Assembly (NCBI RefSeq): GCF_016587355.1
Contig: NZ_BNJF01000009.1
Location: 62,001 to 126,000, forward strand
From: Ktedonospora formicarum
GTDB lineage: Bacteria; Chloroflexota; Ktedonobacteria; Ktedonobacterales; Ktedonobacteraceae
Direction: 5' to 3'
Length of the DNA stretch: 64,000 nucleotides
The number at the start of each line of letters is the position of its first letter. The stretch's first letter is position 1. The position numbers and the translations under genes are program-made. The notes under the pieces are model-generated. The model was given only the letters and a program-made list of their open reading frames with translations, had not been told where the DNA came from and did no database searches. Positions 1 through 8,138 of the stretch are shown one piece after another.

Positions 1-77
1 ACTTTCATGCAAGTATTAAAAGCAAATGAATAAAGATAAGTAAAAGATATAGTGATATGGAGAAATGAGGATATTTC

Positions 78-1136
78 ATGGATATGCTTGGTCTTTTAGG
101 ACTTGCTGCAGGATTAGCTTTTTTATCTGGGATCAATGCCTATCTCCCTCTGTTGGCAGTGTGTCTTTTTGCACAATTGCATCTCATTCCTGGTTTTCAC
201 ATCAATCCTGATTACGCTTTTCTCTCGCATCCCATTTCACTGGTTATTCTCGCGATACTTGCGATCCTCAATTTTGTGTTGGACAAGGTTCCAGGTGCAA
301 GTGCAATTTGGAATACTGTGCATACTGTACTACGACCCATAGCAGGAGCGCTGGTTGCGGGAGCTGTAGGGGTGGATCATCGAGCCATGCCACTGGCAAT
401 TGTGGGTGCGGTTATGGCAGCGCTCAGTCATACTACAAAAATGGGTATTCGCACTTCTGCGTCTGCCGTGACAGGTGGTGGTGCAACACCAGTGTTGGGA
501 TTGGCAGAGGATGTGGGAGTAGGTGTCGCTATGATTGTAGTGTTTGTTGCTCCGCTTGTAGTTTTCTATCTTCTGTTTGTGTTTGTCATACTTTTTTTGC
601 TCTTTGCGCCGTCTTTGTTTGGGGCCTTGCGTTATCAATGGCTTATCCTGATGGCATTTTTTGCCAAGCGATCCCAAAGGGCTGGAAATCCCCAGGACTT
701 TCTCGAGCATATAAGCCCCCCAGAGCGAGCACTCTTTGCCCAAATGCTGCCACACGCGCGGCCTCTGGGAGGAGTTGACCTGCTCTGGCATCGGCACCTA
801 GCAGGAAGAGGCCCGTGGGGAAAGCGGCGTGTAGTACTTCCGACGTGGGTTGTGGCAACGGATCAGGTCCTCCTCTTCTCTCCCCCATCTCATCCTCGTT
901 TGCTGTTGGTGGTGCCATTTGCTTCAATTCGGGCACTCGATTTCAAGAAGTCGATGGTGAAAGGTGCTTTACGTATTCAAGAACATAGTGGTCAAAGACA
1001 TGAGTTTACAGTATTGAAGACGCACCAGGAGCAGACCGAGAAGCTGGTAGGGATGCTTATAACCACCTATCACCTCCCGACAACATCTCCTCAAAGGGCT
1101 AAGTTTGGTGCTCAGCCTTCCTGGCATGTTCATTGA
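78..1136 (+). CDS. DUF4126 membrane protein with C-terminal extension
   Basis: 352-residue protein of unknown biochemical role, predicted in the cytoplasmic membrane. Residues 1-180 are strongly hydrophobic, with several membrane segments and small-residue-rich stretches typical of DUF4126 proteins, including a TGGGATPVLGLAED-type stretch near residue 135. After a membrane segment at about 150-185 the last 150 residues are soluble and charged, longer than a bare DUF4126 domain. The ATG follows an AAATGAGG stretch that could act as a weak ribosome site. No operon partner is visible: the next gene, marR, starts 170 bases downstream. Family call is from sequence character; function unknown. Confidence 0.8.
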   Translation: MDMLGLLGLAAGLAFLSGINAYLPLLAVCLFAQLHLIPGFHINPDYAFLSHPISLVILAILAILNFVLDKVPGASAIWNTVHTVLRPIAGALVAGAVGVDHRAMPLAIVGAVMAALSHTTKMGIRTSASAVTGGGATPVLGLAEDVGVGVAMIVVFVAPLVVFYLLFVFVILFLLFAPSLFGALRYQWLILMAFFAKRSQRAGNPQDFLEHISPPERALFAQMLPHARPLGGVDLLWHRHLAGRGPWGKRRVVLPTWVVATDQVLLFSPPSHPRLLLVVPFASIRALDFKKSMVKGALRIQEHSGQRHEFTVLKTHQEQTEKLVGMLITTYHLPTTSPQRAKFGAQPSWHVH

Positions 1137-1307
1137 TCAATAGAAGATGGGTATATCGTCTGAACGTCCAAACTCATGTGCATCAGGTGTGCGTGTGCTG
1201 GATGTCTGCAAGCCAGGGTCGAGAAAGGTTAATTATCCATCGATATGGGCGTTGTGAGACGCTGTTGTGTGAGTTGGTGCTTGACGCGGGTCTGGAGCCT
1301 TCGCGTT

Positions 1308-1604
1308 ATGGAAGGAACATTTCTTTGTCATTGCACAACTCTGCGCTACGCAGCCCAGACACTTACTGAGGTCTATGATCACGCGCTTACGCCCAGTGGT
1401 CTCAGGGTGACTCAATATGTGCTTCTAAGAAGCATTCTTCAGGAGGAAACTGAGCAAAGCCTGACTGATCTTGCCCAAAAGCTTGGAAGTGATCGTTCGA
1501 CCATTGGAAGGAATGTGCATATTCTCGCACGCGATGGGTTGGTCTCTCTAAGGAAAGGGAACGACAAACGAGAGCATACCGTCTGTGTCACCCAGAAGGG
1601 ACCT
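1308..1604 (+). pseudogene. MarR-type regulator, 5' part (gene split by tnpB element)
   Basis: N-terminal part of a MarR-family winged-helix regulator. From the chosen ATG the protein begins MEGTFLCHCTTLRYAA and continues with the usual dimer helix, the SGLRVTQYVLL stretch, a recognition-helix region (LAQKLGSDRSTIGRNV) and the beta-wing (LVSLRKGNDKREHTVCVTQKG). Homology stops right after the VTQKG wing strand at about 1600, where a tnpB element begins. The missing C-terminal dimerisation helix reappears in the same strand at 7347-7463, so this is one gene interrupted by 5.7 kb. An upstream ATG at 1245 would add 21 residues unlike the family and was not used. Confidence 0.85.
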
Positions 1605-1625
1605 GAAGCTCCCCGTGCTAAAGCA

Positions 1626-3111
1626 CTGTCACTTACACACAAATTATGAAGGATGGAGAAGGGCAGCGAGATGAACGCCATCCAAGACGTCCATGACGCG
1701 CATCCATCCTTTCCATAAGGTCTGCCATCCAGGGGGACCATCGCTCTTACGGTCGAGGTAGCCTCCCAGACGCGCAATCGCGTGCCACACCTCTTTGGCC
1801 GTCGTGATGCTGCGATGGCGTTTATCCAGGAAGAGAAGCACTTGGACGGCCTCTGGCGAAATCACGTTGGTCGCAGGCGTTTCCTCTGCTTCCTGCGCCG
1901 TGTGCCGAATAATCAACAAACGCAAGGCGATGGGAGTCAACACTGCAAGTAATTTCCACTGAGCCTCCATGCTTTGCACATTGTGCTGTTCTATCCGACA
2001 ACCCGTTTTGAGGGCTTTGTGGAAATCCTCCAACAGCCAGCGCCAGCCATACCATTGCACCACTTCCCATGCCTCGCTTGGGCAAGTGATTGGAAGGGTG
2101 GCCAACAAGATCCATTCCAACGGCTCTTGTCCTTCGGGTGGCTGCGATTCCCAAACCCGTACCACCCAGGCGACAATCTCCGTTTTGCGGAAACACGCTC
2201 CGTGCAGAGGAGGCTGGACACGTACCTTTTGAAAATTGATCTGGAGAAGGGCATCTCGCCTCGGTTGAGCATGCTGGGCAGGAATGCTCACCAAATGAAC
2301 ATCCACGCCAGGCAGGGCACGAGCCAATGTCTTAAGATGCCCTTCATCGAACGCGGCTTGCTCCTCTCCTTGCGAAATTTCTACGTTGCGATCTTGAGCC
2401 ACTCGTAGGACAAAATCATACCCAAGCTCCTCGCATGCCTGCCAAAACGTGTAGACATCGCTATTGCTATCACTCACATAGATCCATTGGTGGTGCTCTG
2501 GCACTTGTCCGATCTGTTGGATACTCTCTTCCCAGACTCGCGATTCTCGCACCCTCTTTTTGCGCTGTGCCTTCGTCTCTCCAAGTGGGGCAAGCTGGCG
2601 AATGAATGGGGTGAGCATCATACATCCCAAGATTTCCTGTGTTTGAGGGTCCATTGCGAGCACCGTGTGCAAGCTGAACCCGATATTGTCTCGGCTGTTG
2701 CCCACCGGCCCCCGTCCTTTGAGCGAGTTGTGTCTCGTAAAGTCAAACTCGGTGGTGTCAGCCAACAGCAACGTACGAGCGAGGTGGGTCGCCGCGTAGT
2801 AGGTTTGGCTCCAGTGGGGGAGAATGAGATCTTCATATCCGAATGCTGGATTCCTGAGAAATCGATATCCTCCCTGCGTCCCACCCCAGGTTTCGAACGC
2901 GTGAGGCAATGAGGCTGAGGGATTCTCTGCCAGGGCGTTTGCGATCTTGATCAAACGATCCGTGCGACGCGGATCTCCCAATTCCGCCGCTCCAAAGACC
3001 TGGGCGGCCCATGTGTCGGCGTGCTGTAAAGGTTCTTGATGCATGAGCCTTCCTCCTTCGCTTGGCCTTCCTTTTCTTTTCAGCACGCCACAACTTGTGT
3101 GTAAGTGTCAG
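1626..3111 (-). mobile_element. IS4-family insertion sequence with 10-bp target duplication
   Basis: 1,486-bp element bounded by near-identical terminal repeats: CTGTCACTTACACACAA at 1626 and, reading inward from 3111, CTGACACTTACACACAA. The 10-base sequence TGCTAAAGCA stands on both sides (1616-1625 and 3112-3121), a target duplication of the size known for IS4-family elements. It carries one transposase gene. It landed on the stop codon of the tnpB gene, so it arrived after the tnpB element. Clean ends and a perfect duplication suggest a fairly recent insertion. Confidence 0.92.
1644..3044 (-). CDS. IS4-family DDE transposase
   Basis: About 466 residues from the ATG at 3044, which follows an AGGAGG site; a longer reading from 3086 has no such site. 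The N-terminus (ADTWAAQVFGAAELGDPRRTDRLI) is the usual IS4-type DNA-binding start. Candidate catalytic acids are the Asp in LLADTTEFDF, the Asp in YVSDSNSD, and the Glu in the YREK-like block WYGWRWLLEDFHKALKTG. The reading frame is complete, so the enzyme is probably active. It sits within the terminal repeats with about 20 and 65 bases to spare. Confidence 0.9.
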   Translation of the reverse strand: MHQEPLQHADTWAAQVFGAAELGDPRRTDRLIKIANALAENPSASLPHAFETWGGTQGGYRFLRNPAFGYEDLILPHWSQTYYAATHLARTLLLADTTEFDFTRHNSLKGRGPVGNSRDNIGFSLHTVLAMDPQTQEILGCMMLTPFIRQLAPLGETKAQRKKRVRESRVWEESIQQIGQVPEHHQWIYVSDSNSDVYTFWQACEELGYDFVLRVAQDRNVEISQGEEQAAFDEGHLKTLARALPGVDVHLVSIPAQHAQPRRDALLQINFQKVRVQPPLHGACFRKTEIVAWVVRVWESQPPEGQEPLEWILLATLPITCPSEAWEVVQWYGWRWLLEDFHKALKTGCRIEQHNVQSMEAQWKLLAVLTPIALRLLIIRHTAQEAEETPATNVISPEAVQVLLFLDKRHRSITTAKEVWHAIARLGGYLDRKSDGPPGWQTLWKGWMRVMDVLDGVHLAALLHPS

Positions 3112-3113
3112 TG

Positions 3114-3620
3114 CTAAAGCAGCGGGGGTTCCAGGCGTTCGTTCCACGCTTCCCATCTTCCTTGCCGAAGCAGGAAGGCAGGCCCTTGTGGTGGTTCGCC
3201 TCGACTTTCGGGCAGACGCGCTCTGGCTCGAGTCAAACCCAAGCTTCGAGGCAGAACCTGCCCCTCTCTCGCGCGTTGAACGGTACGCTCGTGTGCTGCC
3301 CGCAGGCGCGCTTCCGCACCTTCCCAATACACCTGGTATCGGGCACACGAGGGGATGGGATCTGCTGGATCAAGGTAGGCAGCAAGAAATGCCGAATAGA
3401 GATCGCGTTGGATGGGACCCACGCCGCAGGCACACTGATGCCAACGCTCTGAGAGGGGCTTCTTGACCTTTGTGCCACAGCCATGACACCACTGGCTCAG
3501 CGCCGTGGTACGTGTGGGAACTTCGATCAGGATGCCGCCCGTACTCGCAACCCCCAGAGGGGGCACGGCGGTGCGTCTCAACAGTGCTACAAACATCCCT
3601 GGCGCTCGCAGTCCCACGCT
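3114..3620 (-). pseudogene. tnpB: TnpB 3' exon (C-terminal zinc-ribbon part)
   Basis: Downstream part of the intron-split tnpB. In frame from the intron's 3' end it reads SVGLRAPGMFVALLRRTA, then a zinc-ribbon-like Cys-x2-Cys (WCHGCG) and Cys-x-Cys (CACG) pair, then QRDLYSAFLAAY, which matches the third RuvC aspartate block (RDxNAAxN) of TnpB proteins. An arginine-rich tail follows and the TAG stop falls inside the IS4 target duplication. Spliced to the 6008-7279 exon it gives about 592 residues. Function of the family: RNA-guided RuvC nuclease associated with IS200/IS605 elements. Expression would require intron splicing. Confidence 0.8.
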
Positions 3621-3626
3621 ATTAAC

Positions 3627-5426
3627 CTAAGCAGAGGAGTCACCTCCTCTGCTCGGCTTCAGAACCGTGCTTGAGATTTTCACCTCACACGGCTCCTCAG
3701 TTGTACAGTCATTGTCATTGATGCTCGTCTTTTGCAACCTCGCGTGTCTTTCGTCATGGCAGTGTCGATGAATTGCCATGAGATTGTGCAGTACATCGTT
3801 GCTGTGATTGCAATCGATGTGGTCAATTTCTATCAGGTCACCCTCTCGAAATATGAGTTCACACCACCTACATTTGCCCTGTTGTTTTCGTAAGAGCTTT
3901 GCGAGTTTGCCTTTTGTCATGGAATGGTTTGCTATTCGCTGGCTCCAATAGACCAAGTTTCCATCGTAAGGGCTTGCTGCTCCTTTGACTTTCACATGCC
4001 TTTTGATTACTGTGTCGCGGTGGTTTTTCAGGTTGAGTTCTCCATTCCCAAAGACCCAATGGCGTTCTCCTACTGTTTTCCAGTATTTTTCCGTTCTCCA
4101 TTGTGTGTTCTTGTGTGGATGCCTGAATTTTGCCCATGAACGCAGTTTTTGGTAGACCAGATGATCGCATTTCTGGTAGGTCTCTTTCGAGACCACCGTT
4201 TGATAGTATCTTGACCATCCTACGATTTTAGGATTTAACTCCGCAATAAGCTTCTCTTGTGGTGCTCCTTTCAGTGATCGTACCACTTGTTGAATGTCTC
4301 GGAGGTGTCGTTTGACTTTTTCTTTCTCTGGCTTAATAATGGTTTTAAACCCGAGAGGTTTTCCGTGTCCATTCTTCCCCGTGTGCGTTTTCCCTACGGG
4401 AAATTGTCGGATGGTGAAGCCCAGAAAGTCAAATCCAGCTGGACCTCCTCGTGCTTTGAGTGTATGGGCGATTTTTGTTTTACTTGGTTTTAGCTCTAAC
4501 CCTATGGTTTGTAACCACTGTATGGCTAGTGTCTGGGCTTTCTTTACTCCTTCCTCTGTCGGGTGTAACACCACAAAATCATCAGCATATCGGATGACTT
4601 GAGGAATACCCTCCTTGGGCTTATATGCGCTTGTTATGGTCGTTTCTAGTCCGTGTAATGCAATATTTGCCAGTAATGGAGAAATTACTCCTCCTTGCGG
4701 AGTTCCTGCTTCTGTTTTCACAAACATTTCATTTTCAATCGCACCCGCTTTTAACCATGTTGTGATCGCCTGAGTCAGTTGTGGATAGGTCGTAAGTTTC
4801 CTTATCAGTTCTTCATGGTTGATGTTGTCAAAACAACCTGCAATATCAGCATCTAGCACAAATTTTCCTTTGTGTTTGATGCTGATAAAGATTGCATCGA
4901 TCGCGTCATGGCAGGAACGACCGGGACGAAAACCATAACTATTGATCTCGAACTTGGCCTCCCATTCTGGTTCAAGGGCAAGTTTGACGAGCATTTGTCG
5001 CGCTCGCTCCGAGAGAACGGGAATGCCTAATGGCCTTTTCTCTTGCTTTCCCGGTTTCGGAATGTGGATTCTTCGGACGGGGGGCGATTTTTCGGGCCAT
5101 TGTTGAGGATGGATGTGTTTCACAAGATCAAGTCTTTGTGCCGGTTTGACTGATTTTACTCCGTCAATCCCAGCCGTCTTTTTTCCCTGATTATCCTGCG
5201 TCACCTTTCGTACCGCCAGGGTTCGGGCTGCTTCCGACTTGATCAGCAGTTTCTGAAGTTTCTGTACTGCTCTTTGGTTGCCTTGTTGACTCGCTCGGAA
5301 AATGCGCTTTTGGATGCGGAAGCAATGTTTCTCTAGCTTGCGCCAGGGAATGCTGCTCCAAGCCTCACTCTCAGGGTCATTGGCCTTCTTTGAGGTTTTG
5401 ATCCTGGATGCTTTCCTCTCTGCCAT
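3627..5426 (-). CDS. ltrA: Group II intron reverse transcriptase/maturase with HNH domain
   Basis: 599 residues. The order is an RT-0-like N-terminus, the GIDGVK block, RT motifs with RPGRSCHDAI and the catalytic YADD (in QVIRYADDFVVLHP), a maturase X domain (LNPKIVGWSRYYQTVVSKE), and a C-terminal HNH endonuclease (GKCRWCELIF then IDHIDCNHSNDVLHNL and HRHCHDERHA). It should splice its host intron and drive retrohoming by target-primed reverse transcription. The last 20 codons run through domain V (EEPCEVKISSTVL) into domain VI, an arrangement seen in some bacterial introns. All motifs are intact, so the intron is probably competent. Confidence 0.95.
   Translation of the reverse strand: MAERKASRIKTSKKANDPESEAWSSIPWRKLEKHCFRIQKRIFRASQQGNQRAVQKLQKLLIKSEAARTLAVRKVTQDNQGKKTAGIDGVKSVKPAQRLDLVKHIHPQQWPEKSPPVRRIHIPKPGKQEKRPLGIPVLSERARQMLVKLALEPEWEAKFEINSYGFRPGRSCHDAIDAIFISIKHKGKFVLDADIAGCFDNINHEELIRKLTTYPQLTQAITTWLKAGAIENEMFVKTEAGTPQGGVISPLLANIALHGLETTITSAYKPKEGIPQVIRYADDFVVLHPTEEGVKKAQTLAIQWLQTIGLELKPSKTKIAHTLKARGGPAGFDFLGFTIRQFPVGKTHTGKNGHGKPLGFKTIIKPEKEKVKRHLRDIQQVVRSLKGAPQEKLIAELNPKIVGWSRYYQTVVSKETYQKCDHLVYQKLRSWAKFRHPHKNTQWRTEKYWKTVGERHWVFGNGELNLKNHRDTVIKRHVKVKGAASPYDGNLVYWSQRIANHSMTKGKLAKLLRKQQGKCRWCELIFREGDLIEIDHIDCNHSNDVLHNLMAIHRHCHDERHARLQKTSINDNDCTTEEPCEVKISSTVLKPSRGGDSSA
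3662..3695 (-). ncRNA. Group II intron domain V hairpin
   Basis: 34-nucleotide hairpin on the minus strand starting GAGCCGTGTGAGGTGAAAAT and ending CACGGTTC. The outer stem GAGCCGTG/CACGGTTC, the GAAA tetraloop and the two-base bulge are the conserved catalytic core of group II introns. Domain VI follows at 3624-3660 with an AGCAGAGGAG/CTCCTCTGCT stem. The hairpin also encodes residues near the C-terminus of the maturase. Confidence 0.9.
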
Positions 5427-6007
5427 CGTACTTGTGCCTTTTCCTTCTGTACTACCGCGCTTACGTCAGCATATCCTGGACGTTACTCCAGGCATTCGCT
5501 TTTTAAGCGATCTCGCCAGGAGAGGCATACGGTTGGCACCTGCTCATGGTATCGACCTCCCTTGAGAGCCTTGACCTGGTTATTCCGTTCCTGTTACCTG
5601 TTTTGCGCTATCGTAGGTCTGCACTATCCACCGATGAACTCTTTGGGTGATGAGAAGAGCGGCAAAAATCCCTTCTCCAGTTCATGTTCCCTTTTTGGGC
5701 AAGCCTCTTATTCTGCGTAGGCTTGGTACAGTTAACGATGGTTCTTTCATGCATTCGTTTCATCCGTCTTGTTAGACGAACTGCTGACCGTAATAGCCTG
5801 CTAGAAGAGATCAACAGGGCAGACTCCTGTCTTATCCTCATTTAAACCCGCTTTGGAGATTGATGACCAGTCGCTACTCCAGGGTTTATGCTGTTTCCTC
5901 ATCACCAGAGGAGAGAGGAATTACACCTCTCATCAGGCAACAAGTTGTCTCGTGTTCGCGAGCTCGTCATCCCTCGATCTTCTCGATTTCGACGAAACGG
6001 ATCGCAC

Positions 6008-7279
6008 CTTGCCAAAACGTTTCTGCCATGCCTTGTAGGAAATCTTTTCGAGAATGATGGTCTTGCCCAGCGCCAGCACCTCATGGACCGTACGCCCATG
6101 CAAGCTCTTACGATGCGCCGCCAGCTTGCGCTCTTTGCTCGCCTTGCGCCGCCTCGTCGCCTGATAACGTTTGCTCTGTTTCCACTCTCGCTTCTTGGGG
6201 CCTTGCTTCCTGATGCGCCCCTTCTCGTCATAGTGCTCGGGATTGCCTGCTCGCCGCTGTCGATCCATCTGCCGCTGCAAGCGACGTATGGCTCTCTCAT
6301 CAGGCGCCAGTTCCGCGCAGAACACCTGCAGACTGGCCTCCCCCTCCTGGGGAACAAGCGCCAGGGTGGATGGACCCACATCAGCACCAACGATTCCGTG
6401 CCCAACCATGTGCTTGGGCTTCTGCAGAGGCGTGCCCTCCAGGACGAGCTGCACACAGTAGCGGCGGCCCTCAGCATCGGCGCCCGCTGCTCTCTTGCTG
6501 CTGGCAGGACGCTGGAGGAGGCGAGCGTACTTGATGCGATGTCTGAGGCCATGACACACCACCTCATCCTGCCAATCGATGAGAGCTGGCAACTGGTCCC
6601 CGTTCCAGAGCAGGAACCCTGCGTTTCCCTTCTCGGGTGGCTGCAGGACAAAGCGCAGGCTGGTGTCGTTGCGCTTGTTCTCAATGCTAGAGAAGCCCCT
6701 CCCTCGGCTCTTAAACCGCACTCGTCTGGCCTTGCCCAGGCAGACACGATTGAGAGCACGGTAGGCACGGCTCGCCAGCGTTTGGGCGAGTACCGCCTCA
6801 ATGTGTTCAGCGATCCAGCCGACGCGCAAACCTTTGACCGCTTGATGGAAGGCCGCTTCGGTGAAGCCATGAGCTGTGCGCAAGGAGGAGAAGGCCGCCG
6901 CTCGCTGAGCCTTGTGGGCGCGAGAAAGGGAGCGGGCCTCTTGCCAGGCGGGGTCAGCACGCATGCGGCGCAGGCGCTGTTGTCCGAGGGAGAGCATGGC
7001 ATTGGAGAGCTGGCGAGCCGCTTCCAGATGGGCACGCAGGCGCTTGGCCTGCCCGGCGTTCACCACCAGGGGCAGTTCCAGCAGAAAGGTCGGTGTACGG
7101 GGAGTTGCTGTTTTTTGTGGTCTCTTGCCGTCTGGCTCTTTGCGCATCCCATCTCTCTCTCGCATGGCTGGCTCTTCTTGACTAGAACGGATATTCCATA
7201 GAATAGCAGCATGGTGGTATCTCGTCAAGCCCTCTACCATCCGTTGTTGCGAGGATCTCCCCTTCCCCTGCGCCTTCAA
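6008..7279 (-). pseudogene. tnpB: TnpB 5' exon (N-terminal and RuvC part)
   Basis: Upstream part of the intron-split tnpB, up to 424 codons from the first ATG; the true start may be one of the later Met codons near residues 39-46, since family-like sequence (FLLELPLVVNAGQAKRLRAH) begins near residue 65. It contains the OrfB helix-turn-helix region, the first RuvC aspartate in VGADVGPSTLALV, and the catalytic glutamate in IILEKISYKAWQ. It ends at ...KRFGK, where the intron starts; an unspliced reading adds about 25 unrelated residues. Both exons are open, so the gene may still work after splicing. Confidence 0.8.
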
Positions 7280-7346
7280 AGGAACGGCGATTCATCCCCT
7301 GAATGAATCACAGGGGCTTTCTCGCTCGGTTTTCTGTAAAACTTTT

Positions 7347-7463
7347 TCTCTCGCTACTCCCTTGTGGCAAAAGTCCCAGATAGCCGTTGAAGAGACACTC
7401 GGAGAGGATCAACTGAAGATGCTGAGGACGCTCCTTTCTCAATTGGAAGAGATAAGCATCTAA
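7347..7463 (+). pseudogene. MarR-type regulator, 3' part
   Basis: In-frame remainder of the marR gene interrupted at about 1600. It reads ATPLWQKSQIAVEETLGED then QLKMLRTLLSQLEEISI and stop: the C-terminal amphipathic helix of MarR-family proteins (PLWQ..Q..VEE.LG pattern). Joined to the first part it gives a regulator of roughly normal MarR length. The stop codon lies within a long palindrome (7456-7515), and a fragment of an NmrA-like gene follows, so the original operon was probably marR-nmrA. Confidence 0.8.
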
Positions 7464-7515
7464 CCTTTTTGTCTAATGCGAGTATATACCCACATTAGAC
7501 AAAAAGGTTAGATGC
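7456..7515. promoter_or_regulatory. 23-bp perfect inverted repeat between marR and nmrA fragment
   Basis: Two perfect 23-base arms (7456-7478 and 7493-7515), starting GCATCTAACCTTTTTGTC, separated by 14 bases. The left arm overlaps the marR stop codon and the right arm ends two bases before the ATG of the next reading frame. It could be a MarR operator pair, a transcript hairpin controlling the downstream gene, or both. Which one cannot be told from sequence. Confidence 0.7.
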
Positions 7516-7517
7516 CA

Positions 7518-7641
7518 TGAAGGTGAGTGAGCTAGTCATCCATAAGCGCGATATACAAAGTACTCAATTAGAAAAACGAGGCGTTGAAGTTATTGTGGGG
7601 GATTTACTCGATTTCACCACGATTCGGCCTGCCCTGCTATG
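7518..7641 (+). pseudogene. NmrA-like NAD(P)-binding protein fragment
   Basis: Short open stretch beginning MKVSELVIHKRDIQSTQLEK and reading GVEVIVGDLLDFTTIRPAL. This matches the second beta-alpha unit of NmrA/atypical short-chain dehydrogenase folds (a basic loop that selects NADP, then V-x-V-x-GDL-x-D). The glycine-rich first strand is missing and the remainder is cut by an IS605-type remnant at about 7640. Non-functional. NmrA-like genes often sit beside MarR/HxlR regulators, which fits the marR upstream. Confidence 0.55.
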
Positions 7642-7862
7642 TGACCGACCGAGATTATAACGCAGCGAAGAACCTTGCATACCTGGAAGAAACACAAGAA
7701 CTACCGTGAGTTACACGGGAAGTGAAACGCCTGTGGACATCATGTCAGACTTGAGACATCAAGCAATGGTGGCTGAAGCAGGAACCGAACGCCAATGACG
7801 GCTTGCCCTTCTTTGGGTAAGTTTCGGATAACGGTGAGCAGTATTCATTGACACCGATGCGG
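7642..7862 (+). mobile_element. IS605-type remnant: tnpB tail and right end
   Basis: The last codons of a tnpB gene (DRDYNAAKNLAYLEETQELP, then stop), followed by about 150 bases of non-coding DNA that includes GAAGCAGGAACCGAACGCCA and, near the end, GGGTAAGTTTCGGATAACGG. The same two blocks with the same spacing follow the tnpB pseudogene at 26748-26886 and occur alone, inverted, at 58711-58860. So this is the right end of a distinct element family; everything upstream of the last tnpB codons is gone. In TnpB systems this region also encodes the guide RNA. Confidence 0.75.
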
Positions 7863-7936
7863 TCTCCATGCTATCATCTTGCCGATGAGTAAAAGATATC
7901 TGTTCCCCTCAGGCGGTGTGAAACCGCTCTTGACCG

Positions 7937-7962
7937 CGTAAGCCCGGCACTTTTGGCTTACG
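7937..7962 (+). promoter_or_regulatory. Leader hairpin upstream of MFS gene
   Basis: Perfect 8-base stem CGTAAGCC/GGCTTACG with a 10-base loop, preceded by a second small hairpin (GCGGT...ACCGC at about 7912-7926). They lie 180 bases before the exporter start codon. They could form an attenuator leader, as known for several antibiotic exporters, but no leader peptide or competing structure was confirmed. Confidence 0.35.
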
Positions 7963-8138
7963 TGGCTGTTTGTGAATAGCGCCCTCCTCACGCGCAGCGC
8001 TGATCGCGTTGGTGCGAGGATATGTGTTGTCTTCATCCTGCGATGTATCTCAGCCCCGTGTTGATTGGACCGCGCCTCGGTTGCCGGGCTCCTTTTGCTT
8101 CCCTTCTTGCAGAAACAAGTCGAACGAAAGGATGTTTC

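Larger units (their letters stand above)
3621..6007 (-). mobile_element. Group II intron inside tnpB
   Basis: 2,387-bp intron on the minus strand. Its 5' end is GTGCGAT (complement of 6007 downward), the consensus group II start, and its 3' end follows domains V and VI and finishes ...GGTTAAT at 3621. Removing it joins tnpB codons GGC-AAG to AGC-GTG and restores one continuous reading frame. A candidate exon-binding site CTTGCC (complement of 5698-5703) pairs perfectly with GGCAAG immediately upstream of the insertion point (complement of 6008-6013), as EBS1-IBS1 should. It encodes a maturase-reverse transcriptase. The ends, the pairing and the restored frame support each other. Confidence 0.93.
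1601..7346 (-). mobile_element. IS605-type tnpB element inserted in marR (carries a group II intron and an IS4)
   Basis: The stretch between the two marR halves. It holds a single tnpB gene on the minus strand, itself split into 6008-7279 and 3114-3620 by a group II intron, with an IS4-family element inserted at the tnpB stop codon. The left end near 7290-7330 contains a small hairpin (CCCCTG / CAGGGG), as IS200/IS605 elements have in their subterminal regions; the right end lies near 1600-1615. No tnpA gene is present, so movement would need a transposase in trans. Boundaries are placed by where marR homology stops and resumes and are good to about 10 bases. Without its two insertions the element would be about 1.9 kb. 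Confidence 0.75.

Noticed and set aside
5902..7201. Long open frames on the plus strand across the tnpB exon
   Set aside because: They are read from the opposite strand of a GC-rich tnpB gene and show no family motif, while the minus-strand frame carries RuvC motifs.
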